64,000 nt of DNA, from NCBI RefSeq assembly GCF_020216065.1, contig NZ_JAIWNA010000002.1, forward strand, positions 682,001 to 746,000. Reading direction: 5' to 3'. Origin of the DNA: Nocardia rosealba (GTDB lineage: Bacteria; Actinomycetota; Actinomycetes; Mycobacteriales; Mycobacteriaceae). The translations under genes were made by a program, and so were the position numbers. This document shows, one piece after another, positions 1 through 8,709 of the stretch. Every line of letters begins with the position of its first letter. The first letter of the stretch is position 1. Below the pieces are notes generated by a model. It saw only the letters and a program-made list of their open reading frames with translations, searched no databases and was not told where the DNA came from.

Positions 1-1
1 G

Positions 2-64
2 CGCGAGGGCGGTGAGAAGCCGGTGTGTGTGGTGGAGACGGTCACCCTGGCGGTCGCGAAATGA
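2..64 (+). CDS. MaoC-like acyl dehydratase, C-terminal end (partial)
   Basis: Only the last 20 codons lie in the window, ending at a TGA that overlaps the ATG of the next gene (ATGA). The visible tail contains GEKPVCVVETVTLAVA, which resembles the C-terminal strand of MaoC-like hot-dog dehydratases that hydrate enoyl-CoA. An enoyl-CoA hydratase fits an operon that continues with three acyl-CoA dehydrogenases. The fragment is too short for certainty; any acyl-CoA enzyme ending in a beta strand is possible. Confidence 0.5.
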   Translation, partial: REGGEKPVCVVETVTLAVAK

Positions 65-1080
65 CCGTGCCCGGTCTGGATCTCGACCGCTTCGGGCACT
101 GGCTGCGGGCCACGCTGCCCGGCGTCGGCACCGACCTCGACGCCACGCTCATCGCCGGCGGCAAGTCCAATCTCACCTACACGGTGACCGACGGTGCGTC
201 GTCGTGGATCGTGCGGCGCCCGCCGCTCGGGCACGTGCTGGCCACCGCGCACGACATGGCCCGCGAGTACCGGGTGATGGCCGCGCTCGCGCCGACCTCG
301 GTACCCGTGCCTGCCATGTACGGGCTGTGCGAGGACACCGACGTGCTCGGTGCGCCGTTCTACGTCATGGAACGGGTCGAGGGCACGCCCTATCGGGACG
401 CGGCCGCCCTGGCCGAGCTGGGACCGGAACGGACACAGCGCATCTCGGCCGCCCTGGTCGACACCCTCGCCGACTTGCACGCCGTCGACCCGGCGGCCGT
501 CGGACTGGCCGATTTCGGCAGGCCGGAGGGATTCCTCGAACGGCAGGTGCGTCGATGGAAGCAGCAACTCGATGCCTCCCATACCCGTGACCTGCCGCTG
601 GCCACCGAACTGCACGCGCGTCTGGCCGCCGACGTCCCCGTCGAGTCGGCGGCTGGCATCGTGCACGGTGACTACCGCCTCGACAATGTCCTCGTCGACG
701 ACTCCGACCGGCTCGCGGCCGTCATCGACTGGGAGATGGCGACTCTGGGCGACCCGCTCACCGATCTGGCCCTGATGGTCGTCTACGGCCGCCTCGCCGC
801 CCTGCCGAACGGCAAGGTCGCCGTGGCCGACGCGTCGCTGGCGCCCGGCTTCCTCACCGAGGACGAGATCATCGCCCGATACACCGCCCGCAGTGACCGC
901 GACATGTCCCGCTTCGGCTTCTACCTCGGGCTCGCCGCGTTCAAACTCGCCGCGATCCTGGAAGGCATCCACTTCCGCTACCTGCGGGGCCAGACTGTCG
1001 GCGAGGGCTTCGATGTCATCGGTTCGGCGATCGAGCCCCTGCTGGAAACCGGCCTCACCGCACTGAAGGAGCATTCCTGA
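61..1080 (+). CDS. APH-fold phosphotransferase (ACAD10/11-type kinase)
   Basis: This 339-residue protein has the aminoglycoside-phosphotransferase/choline-kinase fold. The catalytic loop HGDYRLDN is at residues 202-209 (Asp204) and the metal-binding stretch [11 protein letters not shown] at about 222-232; GGKSNLTY near residue 33 belongs to the nucleotide-binding lobe. I chose the ATG at 61 because it overlaps the upstream stop; a further in-frame ATG at 25 would run into that gene. Kinases of this subfamily that travel with acyl-CoA dehydrogenases (LvaA; N-terminal half of ACAD10/ACAD11) phosphorylate 4-hydroxyacyl-CoA. Its direct coupling to the next gene (TGATG) suggests that role rather than antibiotic resistance. 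The substrate is inferred. Confidence 0.85.
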   Translation: MTVPGLDLDRFGHWLRATLPGVGTDLDATLIAGGKSNLTYTVTDGASSWIVRRPPLGHVLATAHDMAREYRVMAALAPTSVPVPAMYGLCEDTDVLGAPFYVMERVEGTPYRDAAALAELGPERTQRISAALVDTLADLHAVDPAAVGLADFGRPEGFLERQVRRWKQQLDASHTRDLPLATELHARLAADVPVESAAGIVHGDYRLDNVLVDDSDRLAAVIDWEMATLGDPLTDLALMVVYGRLAALPNGKVAVADASLAPGFLTEDEIIARYTARSDRDMSRFGFYLGLAAFKLAAILEGIHFRYLRGQTVGEGFDVIGSAIEPLLETGLTALKEHS

Positions 1081-2303
1081 TGGACTTCGCCTACGACGCG
1101 CGCACCGAAGAACTGCGCGCCACGCTGCTCGACTTCATGGACAGCCACGTCTATCCGGCCGAAGCGGTATTCCGTGCGCAGCTCGGGCAGCTGGACAACC
1201 GCTGGGCCTGGGACTCGGTTCCCGTGCTGGCGGAACTGCGCGCCGAGGCACGAAGCCGTGGGCTGTGGAATCTGTTCCTTCCGGGCGAACACGGCGCGGG
1301 TCTGACGAATCTGCAGTACGCGCCGCTGGCCGAGATCACCGGGCGCAGTGCGGGACTCGCGCCCGCCGTGTTCAACTGCGCCGCGCCCGACACCGGCAAT
1401 ATGGAGGTACTCGCCCAGTTCGGCACCGAGGAACAGCGCAAACAGTGGCTCGAGCCGCTGCTCGACGGGACCATCCGCTCGGCGTTCGCCATGACCGAAC
1501 CGGATGTGGCGTCCTCGGACGCCACCAATATCGCCACCCGCATCGAACGCGACGGTGACGACTACGTGCTCAACGGGCGCAAATGGTGGATCACCGGGGC
1601 GATGAACCCCAACTGCCGCATCTTCATCGTGATGGGCAAGACCGACCCGTCCGCGAGCAGGCACCAGCAGCAGTCGATGATCCTCGTGCCCCGTGACACC
1701 CCCGGCGTCGAAATCCACCGGGGCATGGAGGTTTTCGGCTACGACGACCACGACCACGGTGGCCACGCCGAGATGACGTTCACCGACGCGCGTGTGCCCG
1801 CGTCGAACCTGATCGGGGTGGAGGGCGCCGGTTTCGCCATCGCCCAGGCACGGCTGGGGCCGGGCCGCATCCACCACTGCATGCGCTCCATCGGTGTCGC
1901 CGAGCGCGCCGTGGAACTGATGTGCGCGCGAGCCGAGGACCGGGTGGCGTTCGGCAGGCCGCTCGCCGACCAGGGCGTGATCCGGGATTGGATCGCCGAG
2001 TCGCGGGTGCGGCTCGAGCAACTGCGGCTGCTCGTCCTCAAGACCGCATGGCTGATGGACACCGTCGGAAACAAGGGCGCGCACACCGAGATCCAGGCCA
2101 TCAAGATCGCCACCCCGGCCACGGTGCAGTGGATTCTGGACAAGGCGATCCAGGTGCACGGTGCGGGCGGGCTGTCCCAGGACTTCCCCCTCGCCGCCGC
2201 TTACGCCGGTATCCGCACGCTGCGTTTCGCCGACGGTCCCGACGAAGTACACAAGAACGCGTTGGCCAAGAGCGAGCTGCGCAAGCAGCGGGAGGCCCGG
2301 TGA
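1080..2303 (+). CDS. Acyl-CoA dehydrogenase, ACAD11-like
   Basis: The 407-residue flavoenzyme has the full ACAD arrangement: N-terminal helical domain, middle beta domain with [16 protein letters not shown] (about residues 138-153) and the C-terminal helical domain with [16 protein letters not shown] and the ADGPDEVH motif near residue 390. The phrases [15 protein letters not shown] and [10 protein letters not shown] are characteristic of the dehydrogenase half of ACAD10/ACAD11 and of LvaC. Translation is coupled to the kinase upstream by a TGATG overlap. Kinase plus this enzyme would convert a 4-hydroxyacyl-CoA through a 4-phospho intermediate to an enoyl-CoA, by analogy with levulinate and 4-hydroxy-acid catabolism; that reaction is inferred from homology. 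Confidence 0.9.
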   Translation: MDFAYDARTEELRATLLDFMDSHVYPAEAVFRAQLGQLDNRWAWDSVPVLAELRAEARSRGLWNLFLPGEHGAGLTNLQYAPLAEITGRSAGLAPAVFNCAAPDTGNMEVLAQFGTEEQRKQWLEPLLDGTIRSAFAMTEPDVASSDATNIATRIERDGDDYVLNGRKWWITGAMNPNCRIFIVMGKTDPSASRHQQQSMILVPRDTPGVEIHRGMEVFGYDDHDHGGHAEMTFTDARVPASNLIGVEGAGFAIAQARLGPGRIHHCMRSIGVAERAVELMCARAEDRVAFGRPLADQGVIRDWIAESRVRLEQLRLLVLKTAWLMDTVGNKGAHTEIQAIKIATPATVQWILDKAIQVHGAGGLSQDFPLAAAYAGIRTLRFADGPDEVHKNALAKSELRKQREAR

Positions 2304-3478
2304 CGCGCGACGAATTGCACCGTGCCGTAGCGGAATTCCTCGCCGCCAACGATCCGGACACCACCGACCGCCTGGAATTCCTGCGCGCGCGCTTCGACGC
2401 GGGATTGGCCTGGGTGCACTACCCGGCCGGTCAGGGCGGGCTCGGGCTGCCCCGGGAATGGCAGGACGAGGTACAGCGGCTGTTCGCCGAAGCCGGTGCG
2501 CCCGACAACAACCCGGGCGCCAACACCATCGGCCTCGGCATGGCGGCGCCGACGATCCTCGCGTGCGGTACCGAGGAACAGAAGCGGCGGTTCCTGCGTC
2601 CGTTGTGGACGGGCGAGGAGATCTGGTGCCAGCTGTTCAGCGAACCGGGCGCCGGATCGGACCTGGCGAATGTGAGCACCCGCGCGGTCCGTGACGGCGA
2701 CGAGTGGGTGGTCGACGGGCAGAAGGTGTGGACGTCGAGCGCTCACCTGGCGCAGTTCGCGATCCTGCTCGCCCGCACCGACCCGGGCGTGCCCAAGCAC
2801 CGCGGCCTGACGTTCTTCCTCATCGACATGACCCAGCCCGGCGTCGAGGTGCGGCCGCTGCGCCAGATCACCGGTGAGGCCGAGTTCAACGAGGTATTCC
2901 TCACCGAGGCAAGGGTTCCCGATACCCAGCGCCTCGGCGCCGAGGGCGACGGGTGGCGGGTCGCCAACACCACGCTCAACACCGAGCGGGTGGCGATCGG
3001 CGGCCGCGACACCGCCCGGGAGACCGGAATGATCGGGGTGGTGAGCCGGACCTGGCGCGACAATCCCGACCTGCGCACCCCCGAGCTGCACGATCGGCTC
3101 CTGCGGCTGTGGGTCGATGCCGAGGTGGCCAGGCAGACCGGTGTGCGGTTGCAGCAGAAACTGGCAAAGGGTATGCCGGGCCCGGAGGGGTCGGCGATGA
3201 AATTGATCTTCGCCCGCGTGGCCCAGCAGCTGTCCGGCCTGGAGGTGGAGGTGCTCGGTGAGCAGGGCCTTCGCTATTCGGACTGGACCATGGTCCGACC
3301 CGATCACGTCGACTTCACCGGCCGCGACGCCGGCTACCGGTACCTGCGGGCGAAGGGCAATTCCATCGAGGGCGGCACCTCGGAGATCCTGCGCAATATC
3401 GTCGCCGAACGCATTCTCGGGTTGCCCGCCGAGGCGCGCACCGACAAGGACCGCCCCTGGAAGGAGGTCGCCCGATGA
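2300..3478 (+). CDS. Acyl-CoA dehydrogenase
   Basis: This is a 392-residue FAD-dependent acyl-CoA dehydrogenase. The start is the GTG at 2300, which overlaps the stop of the upstream gene (GTGA); no ATG lies at the right place. Typical features are [16 protein letters not shown] in the middle domain (about residues 113-128), [10 protein letters not shown] soon after, and the C-terminal FAD/adenine-contact stretch [21 protein letters not shown]. The next gene is a shorter ACAD starting inside its stop codon, an arrangement seen for FadE pairs of mycobacteria that form mixed alpha2beta2 tetramers. The specific acyl substrate cannot be read from the sequence. Confidence 0.9.
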   Translation: MTRDELHRAVAEFLAANDPDTTDRLEFLRARFDAGLAWVHYPAGQGGLGLPREWQDEVQRLFAEAGAPDNNPGANTIGLGMAAPTILACGTEEQKRRFLRPLWTGEEIWCQLFSEPGAGSDLANVSTRAVRDGDEWVVDGQKVWTSSAHLAQFAILLARTDPGVPKHRGLTFFLIDMTQPGVEVRPLRQITGEAEFNEVFLTEARVPDTQRLGAEGDGWRVANTTLNTERVAIGGRDTARETGMIGVVSRTWRDNPDLRTPELHDRLLRLWVDAEVARQTGVRLQQKLAKGMPGPEGSAMKLIFARVAQQLSGLEVEVLGEQGLRYSDWTMVRPDHVDFTGRDAGYRYLRAKGNSIEGGTSEILRNIVAERILGLPAEARTDKDRPWKEVAR

Positions 3479-4548
3479 CCGAGCTGAACCTGCTCTACAC
3501 CGATGTCGAGGACGACCTGCGCGCCACCGTGCGCGCAGTGCTGAGCGCCCACTGCGACCCGTCGTCGGTGACCGCACTCTACGACGGCGACCGGTCGCTG
3601 GTCGCGGGGCTGTGGAAGAACATCGCTGTCGACCTGGGTCTCGCGGGGTTGCTCGTCCCCGAGGAGCACGGCGGTGCGGGGGCGTCGGCGCGGGAGGCCG
3701 CGGTGGTGCTCGAGGAGCTCGGGCGTTTCGTCGCACCGGTACCGTTCCTCACCAGTTCCGTCGTGGCCACCACCGCACTGCTCGGCTCGGCTAGCTCGTT
3801 GCTCGGTGAGCTCGCGGCAGGGGAGCGGACCGCAGCCCTTGTCGTTCCGTTCTCCACGGCCGCGCATGCGCCGATTCCGGCCGTCGCCGACGGTGGCACC
3901 GTCACCAGTGTCGCTGGGGCGCTCGAGGCGGATGTTCTGCTGGTTCCTGTTGCCGGTCCGGAGGGCATCGCACTGCACGCGGTCGCGGCCGACGCCGCAC
4001 GGATCACCCCGGTGGCGTCGCTGGATATGACCCGTCAGCTCGCCGATATCACCTTCGACGGGTTCGCGGGACAGCCGCTCGTCGCCGACGGCGAAGCCGC
4101 AGTTCGCCGCGCCCTGCTCGCCGGTTCCGGGCTGCTGGCGTCGGAACAGTGCGGGTCGGCGCGGTGGTGTCTCGAGGAAACCGTGGCCTACCTGAAGGAA
4201 CGCCGTCAGTTCGGCCGGGTGGTCGGCGGCTTCCAGGCGATCAAGCACCGGCTCGCCGACCTCTACACGGGCGTGGAATCGGCGACCGCCACCGCCCGCT
4301 ACGCCGCGGCCACGCTCGCCGCCGCCGACCCCGATGCCCCCGTGGCGGCGGGTGTCGCGCAGGCCTATTGCAGTGACCTGGCCGTGCTCGCGGCCGAGGA
4401 AGCGGTGCAACTGCACGGTGGCATGGGTATGACCTGGGAACACCCGACCCACCTCTACCTCAAACGAGCCAAGGCCGATCAGATCGCCTTCGGCACGGCA
4501 GGTACGCACCGCGCCCACCTCGCCGAACTGATCGCCTTGCCGGCCTGA
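3475..4548 (+). CDS. Acyl-CoA dehydrogenase, short subunit-like
   Basis: This 357-residue ACAD overlaps the previous gene by ATGA. The C-terminal domain is clear (ERRQFGRVVGGFQAIKHRLADLY style helix at about residues 242-262, and AVQLHGGMGMTWEHPTHLYLKRA near 306-328), while the middle domain is poor in the usual FAD-binding W-(I/S)-(S/T) motifs and lacks the ExGGSD-type loop. In heteromeric FadE pairs one subunit lacks part of the flavin site, so this gene probably encodes the partner of the 392-residue enzyme upstream. It is the last gene of the operon: a promoter-like site and an unrelated small gene follow. Confidence 0.85.
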   Translation: MTELNLLYTDVEDDLRATVRAVLSAHCDPSSVTALYDGDRSLVAGLWKNIAVDLGLAGLLVPEEHGGAGASAREAAVVLEELGRFVAPVPFLTSSVVATTALLGSASSLLGELAAGERTAALVVPFSTAAHAPIPAVADGGTVTSVAGALEADVLLVPVAGPEGIALHAVAADAARITPVASLDMTRQLADITFDGFAGQPLVADGEAAVRRALLAGSGLLASEQCGSARWCLEETVAYLKERRQFGRVVGGFQAIKHRLADLYTGVESATATARYAAATLAAADPDAPVAAGVAQAYCSDLAVLAAEEAVQLHGGMGMTWEHPTHLYLKRAKADQIAFGTAGTHRAHLAELIALPA

Positions 4549-4555
4549 GCTCGCC

Positions 4556-4580
4556 GTTTTCCCGCCCCCACACCGGGTAG
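4556..4580 (+). promoter_or_regulatory. SigF/SigB-type promoter (GTTT-N15-GGGTAG)
   Basis: GTTT at 4556-4559 and GGGTAG at 4575-4580 are separated by 15 bases, matching the actinobacterial general-stress sigma factor consensus GTTT-N14-17-GGGTAT. It lies 27 bp upstream of the small gene at 4608 and follows the stop of the dehydrogenase operon directly. Three other sites of this type occur in the window. Confidence 0.55.
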
Positions 4581-4607
4581 GCGCGATGCAGAGGAAAGGA
4601 GGACCTG

Positions 4608-4763
4608 ATGCACGCGTCGAAGGAACCGTCCGGTGACCGCTACGACCCCGCCGAGGACCCGGACGCCGACCCGGAAATGATCCAGCCACCCGACCGCTTC
4701 ACCCCGCAGCCGAGTCAGGCCGAAGGAGAGGACGAGCAACCGCACTCCGAACGCAGCGGATAA
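4608..4763 (+). CDS. Small acidic disordered protein (51 aa)
   Basis: An ATG at 4608 preceded by a strong ribosome-binding site (AGGAAAGGAGG, 4592-4602) opens a 51-codon frame ending at TAA 4763. The peptide is very rich in Asp, Glu, Pro, Ser and Gln, contains no hydrophobic segment and is predicted by eye to be unstructured. I do not recognise a family. The strong RBS and the SigF/SigB-like promoter just upstream support a real, stress-expressed gene. It is separate from the dehydrogenase operon and from the HAD-like gene that follows 47 bp later. Confidence 0.6.
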   Translation: MHASKEPSGDRYDPAEDPDADPEMIQPPDRFTPQPSQAEGEDEQPHSERSG

Positions 4764-4810
4764 GCTGTCGGGCAAGAGGATTCGCAATCGGCGGGACGGG
4801 GAACGCGACA

Positions 4811-5356
4811 ATGGTCGACCGCCCCCTGCTCTACCTCGATGTCGACGGTCCGCTCAACCCGTACCGCGCGAAACCGGAGCAACGTCCGCGTGGGTACGAG
4901 ACGCACCGGTTGCTGCCGCAGTCGTGGATCGCGCGGCACCGCGACATCCCCGTGCGGCGGGTGAAGCCATTGCGGGTGTGGTTGAACCCGTCACATGGCC
5001 GCACCTTGACCGAGCTGGCGGAGGACTTCGAATTGTGGTGGGCGACAACATGGGAGCACGACGCGAACACCCACATCGCCCCGGTCCTCGGCTTGCCGGA
5101 GTTACCGGTGGTCGAGTGGAAATCGCCCGGGTGCCAGGGTCCGGAGGGGACGTTCTGGAAGACCGCCGAACTGGTCGAACACGCGGCGGGTAGACCGTTC
5201 GCCTGGGTCGACGACGACATCACGACACCGGATCGCCGGTACATCAATGCCCGCCACGCCGCACCCGCCCTCCTGCGATTCGTCCACCCGGCCGCCGGTC
5301 TCGTCGAGGACGACTTCGCCGCCCTGACGTCCTGGGCCCGCACCCTAGGACCATAG
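4811..5356 (+). CDS. HAD-like hydrolase domain protein
   Basis: The 181-residue protein starts with LLYLDVDGPLNP (residues 6-17), which is HAD motif I with the two catalytic Asp residues in DxDG form. WVDDDIT near residue 136 looks like motif IV with the acidic metal ligands. No large cap domain is present; the region between holds WW..TWEHDAN typical of a group of short actinobacterial HAD-like proteins without a characterised substrate. The start at 4811 follows GGGGAACGCGACA, a weak RBS. Likely a cytoplasmic phosphatase-like enzyme; substrate unknown. Confidence 0.65.
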   Translation: MVDRPLLYLDVDGPLNPYRAKPEQRPRGYETHRLLPQSWIARHRDIPVRRVKPLRVWLNPSHGRTLTELAEDFELWWATTWEHDANTHIAPVLGLPELPVVEWKSPGCQGPEGTFWKTAELVEHAAGRPFAWVDDDITTPDRRYINARHAAPALLRFVHPAAGLVEDDFAALTSWARTLGP

Positions 5357-5433
5357 GATGGACCTGAATGCCCTTGCCGCACGGGGCAGTTCGTGGACCG
5401 AGCACGGCAGTGATCGTGAGGAGAGGACTGAGC

Positions 5434-5814
5434 GTGGATCTCGAGGATGCGATACAAGCGCTGCACGACGACCTGGCCGCCTGGCTCGGGTCCGAGGCAC
5501 CGGATTCGGTCTTCGACCGCTTCGCCGCAGCGCAGGATCCTTCGTTCTCCATGGTGACGACAACGGGTCAGGTCCTGCACCGCGACGAATTGCTGACCGG
5601 GCTGCGCGCGGCGCGTAATGCCCAGCCGGGGTTGCGCATCGCCATCAGCGAGATCGAAGTGCTGTCGAGTGACGGTGCCGTCACGGTGGTCCGCTTCCTG
5701 GAATCACACCACCATGCGGGCACGGTTTCGCGACGCCGTGTGCTCGCGGTTCTGCGGTCGGAGCGGGAATCATTGCGCTGGTCGACCCTCCAAGAAACCG
5801 ACGTCCCCGACTGA
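5434..5814 (+). CDS. SnoaL/DUF4440-like small protein
   Basis: I start this 126-residue protein at the GTG at 5434 because GAGGAGAGGA lies 7 bp before it; an in-frame ATG at 5368 has no RBS and would add a non-conserved extension. The sequence (an N-terminal helix pair, then FDRFAAAQDPSFSMVTTTGQVLHRDELL, then beta strands ending in a short C-terminal strand) resembles the NTF2-like fold of DUF4440/SnoaL proteins. Some of these are isomerases, others only bind small molecules. No catalytic residue can be assigned. Confidence 0.5.
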   Translation: MDLEDAIQALHDDLAAWLGSEAPDSVFDRFAAAQDPSFSMVTTTGQVLHRDELLTGLRAARNAQPGLRIAISEIEVLSSDGAVTVVRFLESHHHAGTVSRRRVLAVLRSERESLRWSTLQETDVPD

Positions 5815-5892
5815 CCTTCCCCGAGGCCACCAGATCCGCAGATTCCGACGCGAAGTGGCCGCCCCGTCGCCTCAGCCCTGCCCGGTCGGGGG

Positions 5893-6296
5893 TCAGTCCT
5901 GCCAGCTGCTGTGGCTCATCAGGTTGTCCCAGTTCGGCAACGGCACCTCCGGGTGGTGCAGGCGCACGAGCTCGGTTCCGAGGCTGGCCTGGAACGCCTT
6001 TCGGGGTTCGCGAGGATCTGGTCCTCCATGATCGTGGTGATCGCCGGGGTTCCGCCGCGGCGCGGGTAGGCGGCGTGCACGGCGTCGGCGTAGCCGGGCG
6101 GCAGATCCCCGGGGCCGCCACCGATGTCGATGCCGATGCCCTCCACCGCGATCCAGATCTCGGCCGGTCTGCGCCTACGGAAGACCGGTGAGTCGCTGAA
6201 GCCGGAGGTGTGTCCCGCGATGGCGTCCCACACCGTTTCTACCCGGGCGTCGGTGATGCCGTGTCGTTCGAGGAACTCGGCCGCGAAATCGGCGCC
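5893..6296 (-). pseudogene. HD-domain hydrolase remnant, truncated and frameshifted
   Basis: Read from 6296 down, the frame gives FAAEFLERHG, VETVWDAIAGHTSG and GIGIDIGGGPGDLP, the C-terminal half of cyanamide hydratase-like HD-domain proteins. At the run GGGG (6003-6006 on the + strand) the frame shifts: after ILANP the protein continues only in another frame as KAFQASLGTELVRLHHP and ends SSWQD at the stop 5893-5895. One missing G explains the shift. The N-terminal part with the HD metal site is absent; the SDR gene begins about 100 bp away on the other strand. Either a pseudogene or, for the frameshift alone, a sequencing error. Confidence 0.7.
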
Positions 6297-6398
6297 GGTG
6301 CTGTCGGGTGGCGACGCCGATACGGGGATAAGGTGCACACGGCGTTCTTTCTTGTCGGAGTCCGGTGGCCGCCGGACCGTTCTGAGGAAGTGGTGCGC

Positions 6399-7187
6399 GT
6401 GCGAATCGATCTGACCGGGAAGACAGCGTTGGTCACCGGCTCCACCCAGGGCATCGGCGCGGCCATCGCACAGGGTCTCGCCGACGCGGGTGCCCGCGTG
6501 GTGGTCAACGGGCGCACCGCCGACCGGGTGGACGCGGCGGTCGCCGACATACGCGCTACCGGTGGGGACGCGCTCGGTGTCGCCGCCGATGTCACCACCG
6601 AGGAGGGAGTCGAGCAGCTGCTGCGCGAACTGCCCGACGTCGACATTCTGGTGAACAACCTCGGCATCTTCGAGGCGGTGCCCGCGCGCGAGATCACCGA
6701 CGCGCAGTGGCGGTCGTTCTTCGAGGTGAATGTGTTGTCGGCGGTGCGGCTGATCCGGGCGTACCTGCCCGGCATGACCGAGCGCGGGTGGGGTCGCGCC
6801 CTGCAGATCGCCAGCGATTCCGCCGTGGTCACTCCCGCCGAGATGATCCACTACGGCGTATCCAAGACCGCGCTGCTCGCGGTGACCCGTGGCTTCGCCA
6901 AAGATGCTGCGGGGACCGGGGTCACGGTGAATTCGGTGATCGCCGGACCCACCCACACCGGTGGCGTGGAGGAGTTCGTGTACCAGCTGGTCGACCGGTC
7001 GTTGCCGTGGGACCAGGCGCAGCGCGAGTTCATGCGCGTGCACCGCCCGCAGTCCCTGATCCAGCGGCTGATCGAACCGTCGGAAATCGCGAACATGGTC
7101 GTGTACCTGAGTTCGCCGCTGGCATCGGCGACGACCGGCGGAGCCCTGCGCGTCGACGGCGGCTACGTCGATTCGATCCTGCCGTAA
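6399..7187 (+). CDS. SDR-family oxidoreductase
   Basis: A classical short-chain dehydrogenase of 262 residues: TGSTQGIG cofactor motif at 13-20, NNLG at 86-89, Ser139, and YGVSK with catalytic Tyr152 and Lys156. VNGR after the second strand suggests NADP(H) preference because an Arg follows. GTG codons at 6390, 6393 and 6399 are all possible starts; I chose 6399, about 10 bp after GAGGA (6384-6388). An upstream ATG at 6210 would add 63 residues without SDR homology. The 3' end overlaps the convergent gene by 25 bp. Substrate unknown. Confidence 0.85.
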   Translation: MRIDLTGKTALVTGSTQGIGAAIAQGLADAGARVVVNGRTADRVDAAVADIRATGGDALGVAADVTTEEGVEQLLRELPDVDILVNNLGIFEAVPAREITDAQWRSFFEVNVLSAVRLIRAYLPGMTERGWGRALQIASDSAVVTPAEMIHYGVSKTALLAVTRGFAKDAAGTGVTVNSVIAGPTHTGGVEEFVYQLVDRSLPWDQAQREFMRVHRPQSLIQRLIEPSEIANMVVYLSSPLASATTGGALRVDGGYVDSILP

Positions 7188-7555
7188 CGCCCTTGCCAGG
7201 CGGCGAGCCAGCCGATCTCCATCGCCGCGTCGATGAGGTAGGTCTTGCGGATCGTGCCCTTGGGGACATAGATCAAGTCGATCGTCAGCAACCATCCCGC
7301 TGTGGTGAGACCGAGCCGACGTGCGCTTGCCAGACCTGCCGGTGTGCGCGCTGCCGTCAGCTGCACGAGGCCGTTGCCCGCGAGCAGTCCCGCGACGGTG
7401 AACTGCAGCCAGCGGTCGTACTTCTGGCCGAAGATCGCCTCGAAGCTGCGTCTGCTGAGGAGCGGCCATACGCCGCCGACAACGTTGAAGGCGCCGTGCG
7501 CGCGGGCGAGAGCCGCGGCTGGAGCCGGCCTGGTCGAACGATCGTCGGCGGACAT
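7163..7555 (-). CDS. Small membrane protein (130 aa)
   Basis: The start at 7555 is favoured by GAGGAG five bases upstream. The protein carries three to four hydrophobic stretches (around VVGGVWPLLS, FTVAGLLAGNGLVQLTAA and AGWLLTIDLIYVP) and a short charged C-terminus, so it is probably an integral membrane protein. Related unnamed proteins occur in many actinobacteria; no function is known to me. It converges on and slightly overlaps the SDR gene. Confidence 0.6.
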   Translation of the reverse strand: MSADDRSTRPAPAAALARAHGAFNVVGGVWPLLSRRSFEAIFGQKYDRWLQFTVAGLLAGNGLVQLTAARTPAGLASARRLGLTTAGWLLTIDLIYVPKGTIRKTYLIDAAMEIGWLAAWQGRYGRIEST

Positions 7556-7796
7556 CGCACTCCTCACAGAGAAGGGCTGGATGTTCGCCGCGTACCCCCA
7601 CGGCGAGTGCGAAAACACGCGAGAACGAAAGCGGGCGGGCCGGCTCCAGGGAGTGGGTGGTGCGGGTAGTGCGGTGCCGACCCGCCCGCCACACTATTCG
7701 TGTGTGGGGGAGTCGTGGATGGGTGCATGCTGCGGCAGGAATCCGTGCACCGTGCCACCGCACTGAGCACCCGGCGCGGCGACGCCTACGTGCATC

Positions 7797-8687
7797 TCAT
7801 CGCAGAGTGAGCGGGGTCGTCGCGTCGATGTGCGTCAGCTTCTGCGGGTTGCGCACGTAGTAGATGCCGGTGATCCGGTCGTCCTCGACGCGTACGGCGA
7901 GCACACCGTCGCGCTCGCCGTCGATGGACACCGCGAGCGCGGGTCCGCCGTTGACCAGCGTCGGCTCCACGACGAGGTCGACAGCGTGCTTGGTGAGGCC
8001 GCCGACGATGAAGCGCGACACCTTGTCGGCGCCGACAACCGGGCGCGGGTTGGCCTGCTTGATCCCGCCTCCGTCGCTGACGGCAACCACGTCCGGGGCG
8101 AGGACATCGAGCAATCCTTGCAGGTCACGGGTCTCCAGCGCTCGCTGGAACGCTTCGATCGTCGCTTCGGCCTGCTGCGCGCTCACCGTGCGCCGTGGCC
8201 TGCGTTCCTCCACGTGCCGGCGGGCGCGACTGGCGATCTGGTGCACGGCGGCGGGCGACTTGTCGACCGCCGCCGCGATCTCGGCGTAGCTGATGCCGAA
8301 CGCCTCGTGCAGCACGAACACCGCGCGTTCGGTCGGGGTCAACGTCTCGAGCACCAGCATCAATCCCATCGACACGCTGTCGGCGAGTTCGACATCGGCG
8401 GCGACGTCCGGTGCGGTGAGCAGCGGTTCCGGCAGCCACGAACCGACATAGGACTCCCGTCGCCGCTTGAGCGAGCGCAACCGGTTCAGCGCCTGGCGGG
8501 TGGTGATGCGCACCAGATACGCGCGCCGGTCCGTCACCTGCTCCAGGTCGGCCTTCACCCACCGCAGCCAGGTCTCCTGCAGTACGTCCTCGGCGTCGGC
8601 CGCCGAGCCGAGCATCTCGTAGGCCACCGTGAACAGCAGATTGCGATGCTGCACAAAGGTTTCCGTCGCGTCGACGGGAGTGGTCAT
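7797..8687 (-). CDS. ECF41-family RNA polymerase sigma factor
   Basis: The 296-residue protein has sigma region 2 (VAYEMLGSAADAEDVLQETWLRW, 21-43), region 4 (LTPTERAVFVLHEAFGISYAEIA) and a C-terminal SnoaL-like domain. ECF41 signatures are visible: WLPEPL at 84-89, DGGG at 205-208 and NPQKL at 280-284 (usual form NPDKL). In ECF41 factors the fused C-terminal domain replaces an anti-sigma factor and modulates activity from within. The gene starts 22 bp after the stop of an oxidoreductase gene and is probably co-transcribed with it, as is usual for ECF41 loci. Confidence 0.9.
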   Translation of the reverse strand: MTTPVDATETFVQHRNLLFTVAYEMLGSAADAEDVLQETWLRWVKADLEQVTDRRAYLVRITTRQALNRLRSLKRRRESYVGSWLPEPLLTAPDVAADVELADSVSMGLMLVLETLTPTERAVFVLHEAFGISYAEIAAAVDKSPAAVHQIASRARRHVEERRPRRTVSAQQAEATIEAFQRALETRDLQGLLDVLAPDVVAVSDGGGIKQANPRPVVGADKVSRFIVGGLTKHAVDLVVEPTLVNGGPALAVSIDGERDGVLAVRVEDDRITGIYYVRNPQKLTHIDATTPLTLR

Positions 8688-8709
8688 CGTCGGTTCTCCT
8701 GTCCGTGGC

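Noticed and set aside
61..1080. Aminoglycoside-resistance phosphotransferase
   Set aside because: The fold matches, but the operon with ACAD genes and the ACAD11-like partner point to acyl-CoA metabolism.
5919..7763. Single 614-codon minus-strand gene
   Set aside because: Only its last ~120 codons resemble a protein (the HD-domain remnant); the rest is antisense to the SDR and membrane protein regions.
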